A DNA stretch of 64,000 nt from Pseudomonas sp. MAG733B (lineage in GTDB: Bacteria; Pseudomonadota; Gammaproteobacteria; Pseudomonadales; Pseudomonadaceae): positions 5,394,001 through 5,458,000 of the forward strand of contig NZ_CP145732.1 in assembly GCF_036884845.1 (NCBI RefSeq), written 5' to 3'. The notes under the pieces are model-generated. The model was not told where the DNA came from and did no database searches. It was given only the letters and a program-made list of their open reading frames with translations. This document shows, in pieces, positions 53,844 to 63,033 of this stretch. How positions within the stretch are numbered: the stretch's first letter is position 1; each line of letters begins with the position of its first letter. A program made the position numbers and the translations under genes.

Positions 53844-54744
53844 AAAATTCAGCTCCCACGCAGAGAATCAGCAGCCATAACCATACCCCGCGCTGGACCA
53901 ATTGCCAGCCACGGTCGATGGAGTCGGCATCCGCCGGCACACCTTCGCCCAGTTGCGGGCGCTGATGCAGTTCACCGTGATAAATCGCCGGCCCGCCCAA
54001 CTCGACACCCAACGCACCGGCGCCCGCCGCCATCACCGGACCGGCATTCGGACTGTCCCAGGTCGGTCCCTGGGTGCGCCAGCATTTCATGGCCAGTCGA
54101 GTTTTGCCCAGCAGCGCGTAGGTCAAAGCCACCAGACGCGCAGGAATGTAATTGAGTACGTCGTCGATTTTCGCCGCCGCCCAACCGAAGCGCTCAAAGC
54201 GTTCGTTGCGATAGCCCCACATCGCATCCAGCGTATTGCTCAAACGGTAGAGCACCACGCCCGGCGCACCGGCCACGGCAAACCAGAACAATGCGGCGAA
54301 CACCGCGTCGCTACCGTTCTCCAGCACAGATTCGGTGGCGGCACGGGCGACTTCGGTCTCATCCAGCTCACTGGTTTTGCGGCTGACCAGATAACTGACG
54401 CGTTTGCGTGCTTCTTCAAGATCGCCGCTGCGCAAGGCTTTCGCCACAGGCTCGACGTGTTCACCGAGGCTGCGCATGCCGAGGGCGCAATAGAGCGCGA
54501 GAATCTCGACGATCCAGCCTACGTAAGGTGCCCAGGAAAACGCCGTGGCGAGCAACGTCAGCGGCAACACCACGATCACCCACGCAGTGACACCATGACT
54601 GCGCCAGCCACGACCACCGCCGTTGAAACGTTGCTCGATGCGTTCGGCAAATCGGCCGAACGCCACCAGCGGATGCCAGCGTTTGGGTTCACCCAGCAGC
54701 GCATCCAGCGCAACCGCGGCGACACTCAACAACGCCACACTCAT
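53836..54744 (-). CDS. cbiB: Adenosylcobinamide-phosphate synthase CbiB (CobD)
   Basis: This inner-membrane enzyme attaches aminopropanol or its phosphate to adenosylcobyric acid. The 303-residue protein has four to five hydrophobic segments, with [19 protein letters not shown] near residues 14-32, [31 protein letters not shown] and [28 protein letters not shown]. The ATG at 54744 overlaps bluB's stop by four bases, which decides the start; the longer frame begins at a non-ATG codon. It is called cobD in P. denitrificans nomenclature. Confidence 0.92.
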   Translation of the reverse strand: MSVALLSVAAVALDALLGEPKRWHPLVAFGRFAERIEQRFNGGGRGWRSHGVTAWVIVVLPLTLLATAFSWAPYVGWIVEILALYCALGMRSLGEHVEPVAKALRSGDLEEARKRVSYLVSRKTSELDETEVARAATESVLENGSDAVFAALFWFAVAGAPGVVLYRLSNTLDAMWGYRNERFERFGWAAAKIDDVLNYIPARLVALTYALLGKTRLAMKCWRTQGPTWDSPNAGPVMAAGAGALGVELGGPAIYHGELHQRPQLGEGVPADADSIDRGWQLVQRGVWLWLLILCVGAEFYA

Positions 54745-55391
54745 TGACTCACTCCCCAAAAATTCTCATACAACAATTCGCTCAGCGGGCGCGCCTGCGC
54801 CCAGCCTTCGAGCACCAGCATCGGCGCCGGATAGAATTCCTTGACCGGCCCCAGGCACAAAATGGCCAGTGGCTTGGCGCCGGATGGCAGGCCCAGCAAA
54901 TCCGCAAGGGCTTGCGGTTCGAACAATGAAACCCAGCCCATGCCCAGTCCTTCGGCACGGGACGCCAGCCACAGGTTCTGGATCGCGCAGGACAACGAAG
55001 CCAAATCCATTTCCGGCAGGGTACGGCGCCCGAAGATATGCCGTTCGCGATCATCCATCAGCGCGGCGACCAACACTTCCGCGCAGTTGTTGATGCCTTC
55101 GACCTTGAGTTGCATGAACTCGTCGGTGCGCTCGCCGAGGGCTTCGGCGGTGCGGATGCGTTCTTCTTCCACCAGCGCCTGGATCTTGCCGCGCAAATCG
55201 CGGTTGCTGATGCGGATGAAACGCCAAGGCTGCATCAGGCCGACGCTCGGTGCCTGGTGCGCGGCTTCGAGCAGGCGCCGGAGCAACTCGGGCTCGACCG
55301 TGCCGCCGCTGAAGTGACGCATGTCGCGGCGTTCGGCGATGGCGCGGTAGACGGCTGCGCGTTCGGCTTCGGAGAAGGCGTTGTCTGTCAT
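54741..55391 (-). CDS. bluB: 5,6-Dimethylbenzimidazole synthase BluB
   Basis: BluB is a flavin-destroying nitroreductase-family enzyme that converts FMNH2 and oxygen into DMB, the lower ligand of B12. The 216-residue protein begins with [21 protein letters not shown] and contains [14 protein letters not shown] and [42 protein letters not shown]. Its start overlaps the end of cobB by four bases, and its stop overlaps CbiB's start by four. It shows that the organism makes its own DMB. Confidence 0.94.
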   Translation of the reverse strand: MTDNAFSEAERAAVYRAIAERRDMRHFSGGTVEPELLRRLLEAAHQAPSVGLMQPWRFIRISNRDLRGKIQALVEEERIRTAEALGERTDEFMQLKVEGINNCAEVLVAALMDDRERHIFGRRTLPEMDLASLSCAIQNLWLASRAEGLGMGWVSLFEPQALADLLGLPSGAKPLAILCLGPVKEFYPAPMLVLEGWAQARPLSELLYENFWGVSQ

Positions 55392-56770
55392 GGCCTCTTC
55401 GCGAGCAAGCTCGCTCCCACATTTGAAATGTGTTCCCCTGTGGGAGCGGGCTTGCTCGCGAAAGCGGTCTCAAGGACAGGTGCGAAAAGCGCAGCAATCG
55501 CCGCTGGATTCGACTGAAAATAAAAATGCACATAAGAGGCCGTCATCCGCCCCTCACGATAAACCGCCTCCGCCCCGCGCCCGCCATTCGGGCTCAAGCC
55601 TCGGGCAATCGGCGTCAGTTCGGTGGTGGTCAGCGAGTGGTGATAGGTGTGCCCGCGCAGCGAACCTTCCGGCAGTTCAACCGCTTGCAAGGCCAGGGCG
55701 GCGAGGCGTTTTTGCATCACTGCGTCACCGCTCAACAAACCCACCAATTCGGCGCGAGTGCCTTCGACATCGGTCAACGAATCGAGCAGATAAAGCATGC
55801 CGCCACATTCGGCCAGCAACGGTTTGCCCGCTGCGTGGTGCGCGCGAATTGCGTTCAGCATCGAAGTGTTTTGCGAGAGGGCCACATGGTGCAATTCCGG
55901 ATAACCGCCCGGCAGATACAGGCTGTCTGCTTCCGGCAATTGCGCGTCACGGATCGGCGAGAAAAACAGCAGCTCGGCGCCCATCGCCCGCAGCAAATCC
56001 AGACTGGCGCCATAGGTGAAGGCAAACGCTTCGTCCCGGGCGACGGCAATGCGCACGCCGGCTAGCAGCGGCTCGGCCGTCATCACGTCCGGCGCGGCGA
56101 ACTCAACTGCTGGCGGCAGCGCTACCTCGCAACTGCTGGCCAAGGCATCGGCCGCCGCGTCGAGACGTACATCGAGATCATTCAACTCGCTGGCCTGCAC
56201 CAGTCCGAGGTGGCGACTCGGCAATTCGATCCCGGTCTCCCGAGACAATGCGCCGTACCAACGCAGACCTTCAGTCAGGCTGCCTTCGAGCAACTGTGCA
56301 TGACGCAGGGTGCCGACGCGGTTGGCCAGGACACCGGCAAACGGCAAGTCCGGCTGATAACGCGCCAGCCCCAAGGCCAATGCGCCAAAGGTCTGGGCCA
56401 TGGCCGTGCCGTCGATCACGCCGAGCACCGGCACACCGAAGTGTCGCGCCAGATCAGCGCTGGACGGCGTGCCGTCGAACAGCCCCATCACGCCTTCGAT
56501 CAGAATCAGATCGGCTTCGCCCGCCGCTTCCCACAACAGGCGACGACTTTCCTGCTCGCCGACCATCCACATGTCCAGTTGATAGACCGGCGCACCGCTG
56601 GCGCGCTCGAGGATCATCGGGTCGAGAAAGTCCGGGCCGCATTTGAACACGCGCACCTTGCGCCCCTGATTACGATGCAAACGGGCGAGCGCGGCGGTGA
56701 CGGTGGTCTTGCCCTGACCGGAGGCCGGCGCGGCAATCAGTACTGCCGGGCAGTGTCGACTGTTTTTCAT
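55388..56770 (-). CDS. cobB: Cobyrinic acid a,c-diamide synthase CobB (CbiA) with REPIN-derived tail
   Basis: CobB amidates the a and c carboxylates of (hydrogeno)byrinate with glutamine and ATP. The 460-residue protein has an N-terminal P-loop domain (LIAAPASGQGKTTVTAALAR, residues 11-30; GVMGLFDGTPSS) and a C-terminal class I glutaminase with LLAECGGMLYL as nucleophile site. The last about 25 residues ([25 protein letters not shown]) are encoded by a REPIN and are not expected in the family. The stop overlaps bluB's start by four bases, so the insertion kept the coupling. Catalytic regions are intact. Confidence 0.92.
   Translation of the reverse strand: MKNSRHCPAVLIAAPASGQGKTTVTAALARLHRNQGRKVRVFKCGPDFLDPMILERASGAPVYQLDMWMVGEQESRRLLWEAAGEADLILIEGVMGLFDGTPSSADLARHFGVPVLGVIDGTAMAQTFGALALGLARYQPDLPFAGVLANRVGTLRHAQLLEGSLTEGLRWYGALSRETGIELPSRHLGLVQASELNDLDVRLDAAADALASSCEVALPPAVEFAAPDVMTAEPLLAGVRIAVARDEAFAFTYGASLDLLRAMGAELLFFSPIRDAQLPEADSLYLPGGYPELHHVALSQNTSMLNAIRAHHAAGKPLLAECGGMLYLLDSLTDVEGTRAELVGLLSGDAVMQKRLAALALQAVELPEGSLRGHTYHHSLTTTELTPIARGLSPNGGRGAEAVYREGRMTASYVHFYFQSNPAAIAALFAPVLETAFASKPAPTGEHISNVGASLLAKRP
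55398..55462. repeat. REPIN inserted in the 3' end of cobB
   Basis: TTCGCGAGCAAGCTCGCTCCCACA (55398-55421) and TGTGGGAGCGGGCTTGCTCGCGAA (55439-55462) are inverted arms with a 17-bp spacer. The whole element is coding, in the cobB frame, and encodes most of the non-family C-terminal tail of the protein. Confidence 0.9.
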
Positions 56771-56780
56771 AAAATAGTAT

Positions 56781-57392
56781 TCACAGCTCGACGCCTTTTT
56801 GCGCTTTGATACCGGCCTGGAAGGCGTGCTTGATCATGCCCATCTCGGTGACGGTGTCAGCCAGTTCCATCATCTCCGGCTTGGCGCCGCGACCGGTGAC
56901 CACCACGTGCTGCATCGGCGGGCGCGCCTGCAAATCGCTGAGTACTTGATCGAGATCGAGGTAGCCGTGCTTCAGGGCGATGTTCAACTCATCCAGCACC
57001 ACCAGGCCGATGGACGGATCGCGCAGCAGTTCCTGCGACACGGCCCAGGCGGCTTGAGCGGCAGCGATGTCGCGTTGGCGATCCTGAGTTTCCCAGGTAA
57101 AGCCCTCGCCCATCACATGAAAACGCACCTGCTCCGGGAAGCGTCGGAAGAACAGTTCTTCGCCCGTGCTGTTGCGGCCCTTGATGAACTGCACCACGCC
57201 GCACTGCATGCCGTGGCCCATGGCGCGAGCGAGCATGCCGAACGCCGAGCTGCTCTTGCCTTTGCCGTTGCCGGTCAGCACCAGCAGCAGGCCGCATTCG
57301 TTCGGGGAATTGGCGATGCGTTCGTCGATCACGGCTTTTTTGCGCAGCATGCGCGCCAGATGACGTTCGTCACGATCAGGGGTATCAGTCAT
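56781..57392 (-). CDS. cobO: Corrinoid adenosyltransferase CobO (CobA/BtuR type)
   Basis: CobO transfers the adenosyl group from ATP to the corrinoid cobalt. The 203-residue protein has the P-loop GNGKGKSSSAFG at 41-52, and the conserved FIKG, EGFTWETQDRQRD and VLDELNIALKHGYL. It is the first gene of the operon. The ATG at 57392 is taken because it fits the family start (MTDTPDRDERH), with GGAG nine bases upstream. The longer frame runs into the riboswitch and is not coding. A cobalamin riboswitch lies about 85 bases upstream. Confidence 0.94.
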   Translation of the reverse strand: MTDTPDRDERHLARMLRKKAVIDERIANSPNECGLLLVLTGNGKGKSSSAFGMLARAMGHGMQCGVVQFIKGRNSTGEELFFRRFPEQVRFHVMGEGFTWETQDRQRDIAAAQAAWAVSQELLRDPSIGLVVLDELNIALKHGYLDLDQVLSDLQARPPMQHVVVTGRGAKPEMMELADTVTEMGMIKHAFQAGIKAQKGVEL

Positions 57393-57477
57393 GGGGGAGC
57401 TCTCCGTTGAGGCAGGAATAACGGCGGGCAGGCACAAGAATAGATGGCAAGAAGCCTGGCATCGCCCACCGTGATGC

Positions 57478-57700
57478 CGCTTGGATGGATCAGGCCGGTC
57501 TCCGGGCTCATGAGCGGCGTTGGCCGGACTGCGTGCCTTCCCATGTCGACAGTCGACACAGTGGCGCAAAACGCAGTTTTCACTCATTTACCGTTGCGGG
57601 GGCAGCGCCGGGATCGCGAGGCTTCATATATCGAAGCGACCACTCACCGACTTCCCTGTTTCACTCTGTCGACCCAAGCCACAGAGCACCTGAAACAAGC
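57478..57700 (-). promoter_or_regulatory. Cobalamin riboswitch controlling the cob operon
   Basis: On the minus strand the B12 box AGCCCGGAGACCGGCCTG lies at 57491-57508. The other conserved landmarks are upstream: GCCCCCGCAACGGTAAATG (about 57585-57603) and GGTGCTCTGTGGCTTGGG (about 57672-57690). This is a classic class I cobalamin aptamer. It should reduce expression of cobO and the whole operon when adenosylcobalamin is abundant. The 5' boundary is approximate. Between it and cobO, 57393-57477 could hold the expression platform; no clear T-tailed terminator was seen, so translational control is possible. Confidence 0.9.
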
Positions 57701-57860
57701 CGCGAAGGTTAGAGGGTTGGGGGTGGAGCGTCAATTGAAGACGGGGCGCGAAAGCGAATAACTGCCGCCGATCAGCAATTTGACGTCAATCTTGTGCCAC
57801 ACTCCGAGCAGTGATATCAAAGAGCCACAACCTCACAACACAATAACAAGGGTGAGCCCC

Positions 57861-58445
57861 ATGCAAGGCATGATCATCAGCAATCCGAAGCTCGAATTCC
57901 TGCGCCCGGTGCTGGAGCGCTGGTTTGACTGTATCGACCGCTACAACGCCGTGCGCGGCGATAACGAAACGCCCTACTGGCTCGACGAAAAGGCCAACCT
58001 CGGCCTGCTTTCCTCCGCCGCGTGGATGGCCGAGATGATCACCCTGCAGCAATCGCCCACCCGCAAACAGCTCGAAGAAGGCGAGCGCAATGCTCGCGCC
58101 GACCTGTTCATCGCCACCCCCGAAACACGCGCCTGGCTGCAGGCCACGCAACGCTGGCCACGGGTCAACAGCCTGAACCTGACCCAGGCGCTGCATGACA
58201 TCACCAGCGATGCCAAGCGCATCAGCTACGCCAGCGACCTGAAACTCGGCTGCCTGTTCGTCGCACCGCAAAAACTCCAGCATGGCGCTACCCCGGAAGA
58301 ACTCCAGGACATGGTCGATGACCTGCAAAAAGAGCACACCTGCGCCGTGGCCTGGTATTTCCCCTACGCCTATCGCAAATTGCGCAACGAAGCGGGTCAC
58401 TATCACCCTGGTATCGCCGTTCTGTTCAAGGAAGCGCGCAGCTGA
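57861..58445 (+). CDS. Conserved hypothetical protein
   Basis: A 194-residue cytoplasmic protein of unknown function. It opens MQGMIISNPKLEFLRPVLERWFDCIDRYNAVRGDNETPYWLDEKANLGLLSSAAWMAE and ends in HYHPGIAVLFKEARS. It is Trp- and Arg-rich and has no TM segment. A GGTGAG element lies about five bases upstream of ATG 57861; the upstream in-frame ATG at 57780 adds 27 unlikely residues. It is divergent from the riboswitch-cob operon and precedes a dehydrogenase gene. I recognise no domain. Confidence 0.7.
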   Translation: MQGMIISNPKLEFLRPVLERWFDCIDRYNAVRGDNETPYWLDEKANLGLLSSAAWMAEMITLQQSPTRKQLEEGERNARADLFIATPETRAWLQATQRWPRVNSLNLTQALHDITSDAKRISYASDLKLGCLFVAPQKLQHGATPEELQDMVDDLQKEHTCAVAWYFPYAYRKLRNEAGHYHPGIAVLFKEARS

Positions 58446-58512
58446 AGGTTGAACCATCCTGCGTCCATGCTTCTCTATGATTAAATCAAGGCACTCATAG
58501 GGAAGATCAGCA

Positions 58513-59826
58513 ATGCGCACGTCTCAGCTCGTATTCGTTGTCGCTCTCGCCGGAGGGCTCGCCGCTTGCGGTGAAACCTCCAGCCTGCAAGTCTCCGACG
58601 GCACCGGCCCGTCGCCCAAGTTGCCCGAACCCAATAAAACCCTGTTCCCGACGATGAACATCGCCCCGGCGATAGGCTGGCCGGACGGCGCAAAACCTGT
58701 GGCCGCCAGCGGCACGCAAGTCGCCGCGTTTGCCGAGGACCTCGATCATCCGCGCTGGTTATACGTGTTGCCCAATGGCGACGTACTGGTCGCCGAAACC
58801 AACGCGCCGCCCAAACCCGATGACAACAAAGGCATCAAGGGCTGGATCACCAAGAAAGTCATGGGCCGCGCCGGCGCGGACGTACCGAGCCCGAACCGCA
58901 TCACGCTGCTGCGCGACACCAACCACGACGGCATCGCCGAAACGCGCACGGTGTTCCTGGAAAACCTCAATTCACCCTTCGGCATGACCCTGGTCGGCAA
59001 TGACCTGTACGTTGCCGATACCGATCGACTGCTGCGTTTCCACTATGAAACCGGCGACACGGCCATCAAGTCGCAGCCGATCAAAGTCGTCGACCTGCCG
59101 GGCGGAACGCTGAATCACCACTGGACCAAAAACGTCATCGCCAGCCAGGACGGCAGCAAGCTGTACGTCACGGTTGGCTCGAACAGCAACGTCGGCGAGA
59201 ACGGCATGGATCAGGAAGAAGGACGCGCGGCGATCTGGGAAGTGGATCGCGCCACCGGCAACCACCGGATCTTCGCCTCAGGCTTGCGCAACCCCAACGG
59301 CATGGCCTGGGAACCGCAAAGCGGCGCGTTGTGGACAGCGGTAAACGAGCGCGATGAGATCGGCAGCGACCTGGTGCCGGACTACATCACCTCAGTCAAG
59401 GACGGCGGGTTCTATGGCTGGCCGTTCAGCTACTACGGCCAGCATGTCGACGTGCGCGTCGAACCGCAAAACCTGGACCTGGTGGCCAAGGCGATTGCGC
59501 CGGACTACGCAGTCGGGCCACATACCGCATCACTGGGCCTGACGTTTGCCGAAGGCAACACGTTACCCGCTCAGTTTAAGGAAGGCGCATTCATCGGCCA
59601 GCACGGCTCCTGGAACCGCAAGCCGCACAGTGGCTACAAAGTGATTTTCGTACCCTTCAGCGCCGGCAAACCGGTTGGGCAACCGTTGGACGTGCTCACT
59701 GGTTTCCTCAATGAAGATGAAAAAGCCATGGGCCGGCCGGTGGGCGTGGTGATTGATCAGCAGGGGGATTTGCTGGTGGCGGATGATGTGGGGAATAAGG
59801 TGTGGCGGGTGTCCGCAACTAAATAA
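58513..59826 (+). CDS. PQQ-dependent sugar (sorbosone-type) dehydrogenase lipoprotein
   Basis: A 437-residue beta-propeller dehydrogenase anchored as a lipoprotein. The signal peptide ends in the lipobox LAAC with Cys19. The propeller repeats show [60 protein letters not shown] and [18 protein letters not shown], fitting the L-sorbosone/aldose sugar dehydrogenase (GDH-B-like) family, which usually binds PQQ and calcium. It acts in the periplasm; the physiological sugar is unknown. It is monocistronic, downstream of the unknown gene by 67 bp. Confidence 0.85.
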   Translation: MRTSQLVFVVALAGGLAACGETSSLQVSDGTGPSPKLPEPNKTLFPTMNIAPAIGWPDGAKPVAASGTQVAAFAEDLDHPRWLYVLPNGDVLVAETNAPPKPDDNKGIKGWITKKVMGRAGADVPSPNRITLLRDTNHDGIAETRTVFLENLNSPFGMTLVGNDLYVADTDRLLRFHYETGDTAIKSQPIKVVDLPGGTLNHHWTKNVIASQDGSKLYVTVGSNSNVGENGMDQEEGRAAIWEVDRATGNHRIFASGLRNPNGMAWEPQSGALWTAVNERDEIGSDLVPDYITSVKDGGFYGWPFSYYGQHVDVRVEPQNLDLVAKAIAPDYAVGPHTASLGLTFAEGNTLPAQFKEGAFIGQHGSWNRKPHSGYKVIFVPFSAGKPVGQPLDVLTGFLNEDEKAMGRPVGVVIDQQGDLLVADDVGNKVWRVSATK

Positions 59827-59840
59827 CTGCAAACCGCATA

Positions 59841-59875
59841 CCCTGTGGGATCGAGTTTGCTCGCTCCCACAGGGT
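59841..59875. repeat. REP hairpin
   Basis: CCCTGTGGGATCGAGTTTGCTCGCTCCCACAGGG folds on itself as a palindrome. It is one REP unit of the TGTGGGAGCGGGCTTGCTC class, slightly diverged, between convergent genes. Confidence 0.7.
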
Positions 59876-59881
59876 CGGCAT

Positions 59882-60535
59882 TCAGCGCTTACGACAAAGC
59901 GTCAGGCCATCCCCCAACGGTAACAATGACAGATCCACCCGCGCATCATCCTTCAACGCTCGATTGAGCGCCTGGATCGCGCGAGTGTCCGCGCTCTCTG
60001 GATTGTCCTCCAGCACCCGCCCGCTCCACAGCGTGTTATCGAACACTGCCAGCCCACCGACCCGCAGCAACCGCAGCGCATGCTCCAGATAGGCGGGATA
60101 GTTGGCCTTGTCGGCATCGATGAACATCAGATCGAACTGGCCGGGCTGGTCCAACTTGCCAAGGGTCTCCAGCGCAGGCGCCAAACGCAGATCGATTCGC
60201 CCGGCCAATCCGGCTTCCTGCCAACAACGGCGGGCCGTGGCATTGTAATCGCCGGGAATGTCGCAGCAGATCAGCGAACCGTCATCCGGCAATGCCGCCG
60301 CCATGCACAGGGCGCTGTAACCGGTGAAGGTGCCGACTTCCAGCAGCCGCCGGGCGCCGGTGAGTTTCACCAGCAACGCGAGAAACTGCCCCTGCTCCGG
60401 CGCAATCTGCCAGCGCGCCATGGGCAGCGCCTGGGTTTCGTCGCGCAAACGCTTGAGCAACGGCGTCTCGCGCAGGGACACGTCGAGCAGATATTGGTAC
60501 AGCGAATCGTCGAGATTGAGCGTGCGAGCGGTCAT
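59882..60535 (-). CDS. Caffeoyl-CoA O-methyltransferase-like SAM methyltransferase
   Basis: A 217-residue class I SAM-dependent O-methyltransferase of the CCoAOMT/DUF-YrrM type: LLEVGTFTGYSALCMAAALP (SAM motif I), ICCDIPGDYN, DLMFIDADKANYPAYLEHALRLLRVGGLAVFDNTLW and VDLSLLPLGDGLTLCRKR. The metal-binding aspartates are in FIDADK and VFDNTLW. The substrate is unknown. I chose ATG 60535 because AGAGG lies eight bases upstream. The NlpC/P60 gene ends 18 bases upstream on the same strand, so the two are probably co-transcribed. Confidence 0.88.
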   Translation of the reverse strand: MTARTLNLDDSLYQYLLDVSLRETPLLKRLRDETQALPMARWQIAPEQGQFLALLVKLTGARRLLEVGTFTGYSALCMAAALPDDGSLICCDIPGDYNATARRCWQEAGLAGRIDLRLAPALETLGKLDQPGQFDLMFIDADKANYPAYLEHALRLLRVGGLAVFDNTLWSGRVLEDNPESADTRAIQALNRALKDDARVDLSLLPLGDGLTLCRKR

Positions 60536-60553
60536 GACCACAACCTCTGGCTA

Positions 60554-61090
60554 TTACGGATTGCGCGCGAGATGCTCCGGTTGCAGGACACGCTTGGCGC
60601 TCAGGTAGGCTTTCTGCCAATACGCCTTGGACAAGCTGTCGAGCTTGACCGTGCCGCCCGTGGCTGGCGCATGGACGAAACGACCCTCGCCGACGTAAAT
60701 ACCGGCATGGCTGACTTGGGAACCGCCATTGGTGGCGAAGAACACCAGGTCACCCGTTTGCAGGCCTTCCTTGCCGACGTTGGCGGCTTGCATGGAAATC
60801 ATTTCACGGGTCGTGCGCGGCAGGGAAATTCCAGTGACATCACGGTACACGTAGCCGATCAGCCCACTGCAATCGAAACCCGAATCCGGTGTATTGCCGC
60901 CCCAACGATATGGCGTGCCGACCAGGCCCAACGCGCGAAACAGCACGTCTTCCGCTTCAGGCGAAAAGGCTTGGGAAGGACCGAATACGATGGGCGGGCG
61001 AACCACCGGCGCTGGCGGCGGTGTACGACTGGCGCAAGCGCTGAGCAGCGCTGCGAGGAACATGATTGCGAGGCGGGCCGACGTCGACAT
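60554..61090 (-). CDS. NlpC/P60 peptidoglycan endopeptidase lipoprotein
   Basis: A 178-residue outer-membrane lipoprotein: signal peptide with lipobox LLSAC (lipidated Cys19), short linker rich in Pro, then the C40 domain with Cys74 (GFDCSGLIGYV), His128 (VSHAGIYVG) and His140 (RFVHAPATGG) as the triad. These enzymes cut the D-Glu-mDAP bond in muropeptides. I used ATG 61090, from the lipobox position. A paralogue with the same architecture is encoded upstream at 61258-61905, separated by a terminator, so the two are independently transcribed. Confidence 0.9.
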   Translation of the reverse strand: MSTSARLAIMFLAALLSACASRTPPPAPVVRPPIVFGPSQAFSPEAEDVLFRALGLVGTPYRWGGNTPDSGFDCSGLIGYVYRDVTGISLPRTTREMISMQAANVGKEGLQTGDLVFFATNGGSQVSHAGIYVGEGRFVHAPATGGTVKLDSLSKAYWQKAYLSAKRVLQPEHLARNP

Positions 61091-61140
61091 AAGCAGAGCA
61101 TCCTGATCTGGCTGCGGCTTTTTTTCTGCTGGGGACGCAG

Positions 61141-61174
61141 AAAAGAAAACCGCCTGCGCAGTACGCAGGCGGTT
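61141..61174 (-). terminator. Terminator between the two NlpC/P60 genes
   Basis: On the minus strand AACCGCCTGCG, a short loop and CGCAGGCGGTT are followed by TTTTCTTTTC. It lies about 85 bases after the upstream gene's stop, so the upstream gene (61258-61905) ends here and the downstream gene needs its own promoter. Confidence 0.88.
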
Positions 61175-61257
61175 TGCCATCATTGATAGATCAGAATTCT
61201 AGCGCTTATCAGGCAAACTTCAAGTAAGACTTTAAGTTCACCTTACAAACTGTCCGC

Positions 61258-61905
61258 TTACTTGCGTGCGGTGACGATCGGGGAAGCACCTGGAGCCATG
61301 GCGAGTGCGCGCTTGGCTTCGATGAAGGTCTTGCTCCAGTAGCTGTCGCCCAGGCTATCGATCCGCACACCACCGCTGCGGCGGCTGCTGGAATGGATGA
61401 ACTGGTTGTCACCCAGGTAGATCCCGGCGTGACTGACGCGACCGCGACGGCCGTTGGTTGCGAAGAACAGCAGATCACCCGGCTCAAGCTTACTGCGCGA
61501 GACCAGTGGTGCGTCTACGTTGATCATTTCGCGAGTCGAGCGTGGCAGGTTCATGCCGGCTTCTTCACGGAACAGATAGCCGATGAAACCGCTGCAATCG
61601 AAACCGGCTTCAGAGGTACCACCGAAACGGTAGCGGGTACCGATCAGGGACATGCCGCGTTCGAGGATGCTGTCGGCCAGAACCGGAAGCTGGTAGGACT
61701 TGCCATCGGCAAAAGCTGCCAGTTCTTTTTCGGTGGCCACTTCTTCCTGGTAAAGAGAGTCTTGATAACGAACGGAAGACTGAGCGGTAACCGAGTTTTG
61801 AGCCTGCTGTTGTTGCGCTTGCTGCGACACTGGAGAGTGGGCAGCGCAACCGAACAGCAGGGTAACGAGTGCGAGAGGCACGAGGGGTGCAAAGCGATTT
61901 AGCAT
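61258..61905 (-). CDS. NlpC/P60 endopeptidase lipoprotein, paralogue
   Basis: A 215-residue lipoprotein with lipobox LLFGC (Cys20), a Gln-rich linker (QQAQQQQAQNSVTAQSSVRYQ) and a C40 domain with Cys104 (GFDCSGFIGYL), His159 (RVSHAGIYLG) and His171 (FIHSSSRRSGG). The longer linker may let it reach further into the periplasm than its neighbour. The start at 61905 is set by the lipobox, with a longer frame extending upstream without similarity. It is followed by a terminator. Confidence 0.9.
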   Translation of the reverse strand: MLNRFAPLVPLALVTLLFGCAAHSPVSQQAQQQQAQNSVTAQSSVRYQDSLYQEEVATEKELAAFADGKSYQLPVLADSILERGMSLIGTRYRFGGTSEAGFDCSGFIGYLFREEAGMNLPRSTREMINVDAPLVSRSKLEPGDLLFFATNGRRGRVSHAGIYLGDNQFIHSSSRRSGGVRIDSLGDSYWSKTFIEAKRALAMAPGASPIVTARK

Positions 61906-62131
61906 GGGCACGACCGTGGCTGATAGTTGTAAAGAAGGCGAGACTATGCCCGCTATCAACCTCATTTGCAAATTCAATCGATCTTTTTGTGACTTCTCGG
62001 TTTCTCGTTTACATCTAAGCGCTTAAGCCCATTTTGATCGCTCACGCGGCCTGCCCAGTGCAGGAAAGCGGATTTTCTGGCGCCTGAAATATGCCAAAAA
62101 GCGTTGCAGCGCCCGAATTTACCGGGCTCAG

Positions 62132-62836
62132 CTACCAGCCGAGGGTTTCTTTCAAGAAGGGAATGGTCAGCTTGCGCTGCGCTTGAAGGGAGGCCTGATC
62201 GAGCTGTTCAAGCAATTCGAAAAGCGCACTCATGCTGCGGGTGCCGCGAGTCAGAATAAAATGCCCGACCTCGTCGGTCAGGTGCAAACCACGACGGGAC
62301 GCACGCAGTTGCAGGGCGCGCAATTTGTCTTCGTCGGAGAGTGGGCGCATCTGGAAGATCAGCGCCAGGGTCAGGCGGGATTTAAGGTCCGCCAGTTTCA
62401 CCGGCAATTCACGCGGTGAAGTCGACGCGGCAATCAGCAAACGCCGACCGCTGTCACGCAGACGATTGAACAGATGGAACAGCGCCTCTTCCCAATCCGC
62501 TTTGCCTGCCACTGCATGCAAGTCGTCCAGGCAGACCAGCTCGTACTGTTCAAGGTTGTCGAGGATTTCGATGCCGCGATCCATCAACTCGGCCAACGGC
62601 AGGTACACCGCCGGTTCACCCATCTGCTCGAAACGCAGGCACGCGGCCTGCAACAGATGTGTGCGCCCTACCCCATGCTTGCCCCAGAGGTAAATCAGGC
62701 TTTCGGTCCACCCGGCGTCGGCTTCGCACAGCCGCTCGACATAGCCGAGTGCAGCGGCATTGGCGCCTGGGTAGTAGTTGATAAAGGTGGCGTCGTCACG
62801 CAGACGCACACCTAGGGGCAGCTGAATCGGTTTCAT
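62132..62836 (-). CDS. hda: DnaA regulatory inactivator Hda
   Basis: Hda is a AAA+ protein that, with the DNA-loaded sliding clamp, drives hydrolysis of DnaA-ATP and prevents re-initiation. The 234-residue protein starts with the clamp-binding motif QLPLGV at residues 5-10. The altered P-loop GKHGVGRTHLL, Walker B CLDDLHA and sensor segments (DLKSRLTLALIF) follow. It lies downstream of the AI-2E-family permease on the same strand, 197 bp away, as I recall in other pseudomonads. Confidence 0.95.
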   Translation of the reverse strand: MKPIQLPLGVRLRDDATFINYYPGANAAALGYVERLCEADAGWTESLIYLWGKHGVGRTHLLQAACLRFEQMGEPAVYLPLAELMDRGIEILDNLEQYELVCLDDLHAVAGKADWEEALFHLFNRLRDSGRRLLIAASTSPRELPVKLADLKSRLTLALIFQMRPLSDEDKLRALQLRASRRGLHLTDEVGHFILTRGTRSMSALFELLEQLDQASLQAQRKLTIPFLKETLGW

Positions 62837-63033
62837 GCTGACTGAACAGTTCCAAAGGAACCGTTAGTGGCCTCTGTGTAAAGTTCGCGAAGTTTATACC
62901 CGTGAAGCCGACCGCACAATGCGACAGACCACAAGCAAAATCAAAGGTTTGCGTTGACGCTCCGGTTTTATGACAGTTTCTTTGGCGCTACGGGTGGCAA
63001 CCCGGGATCAATCCGGGCTGCCTGCGTAGCGGT

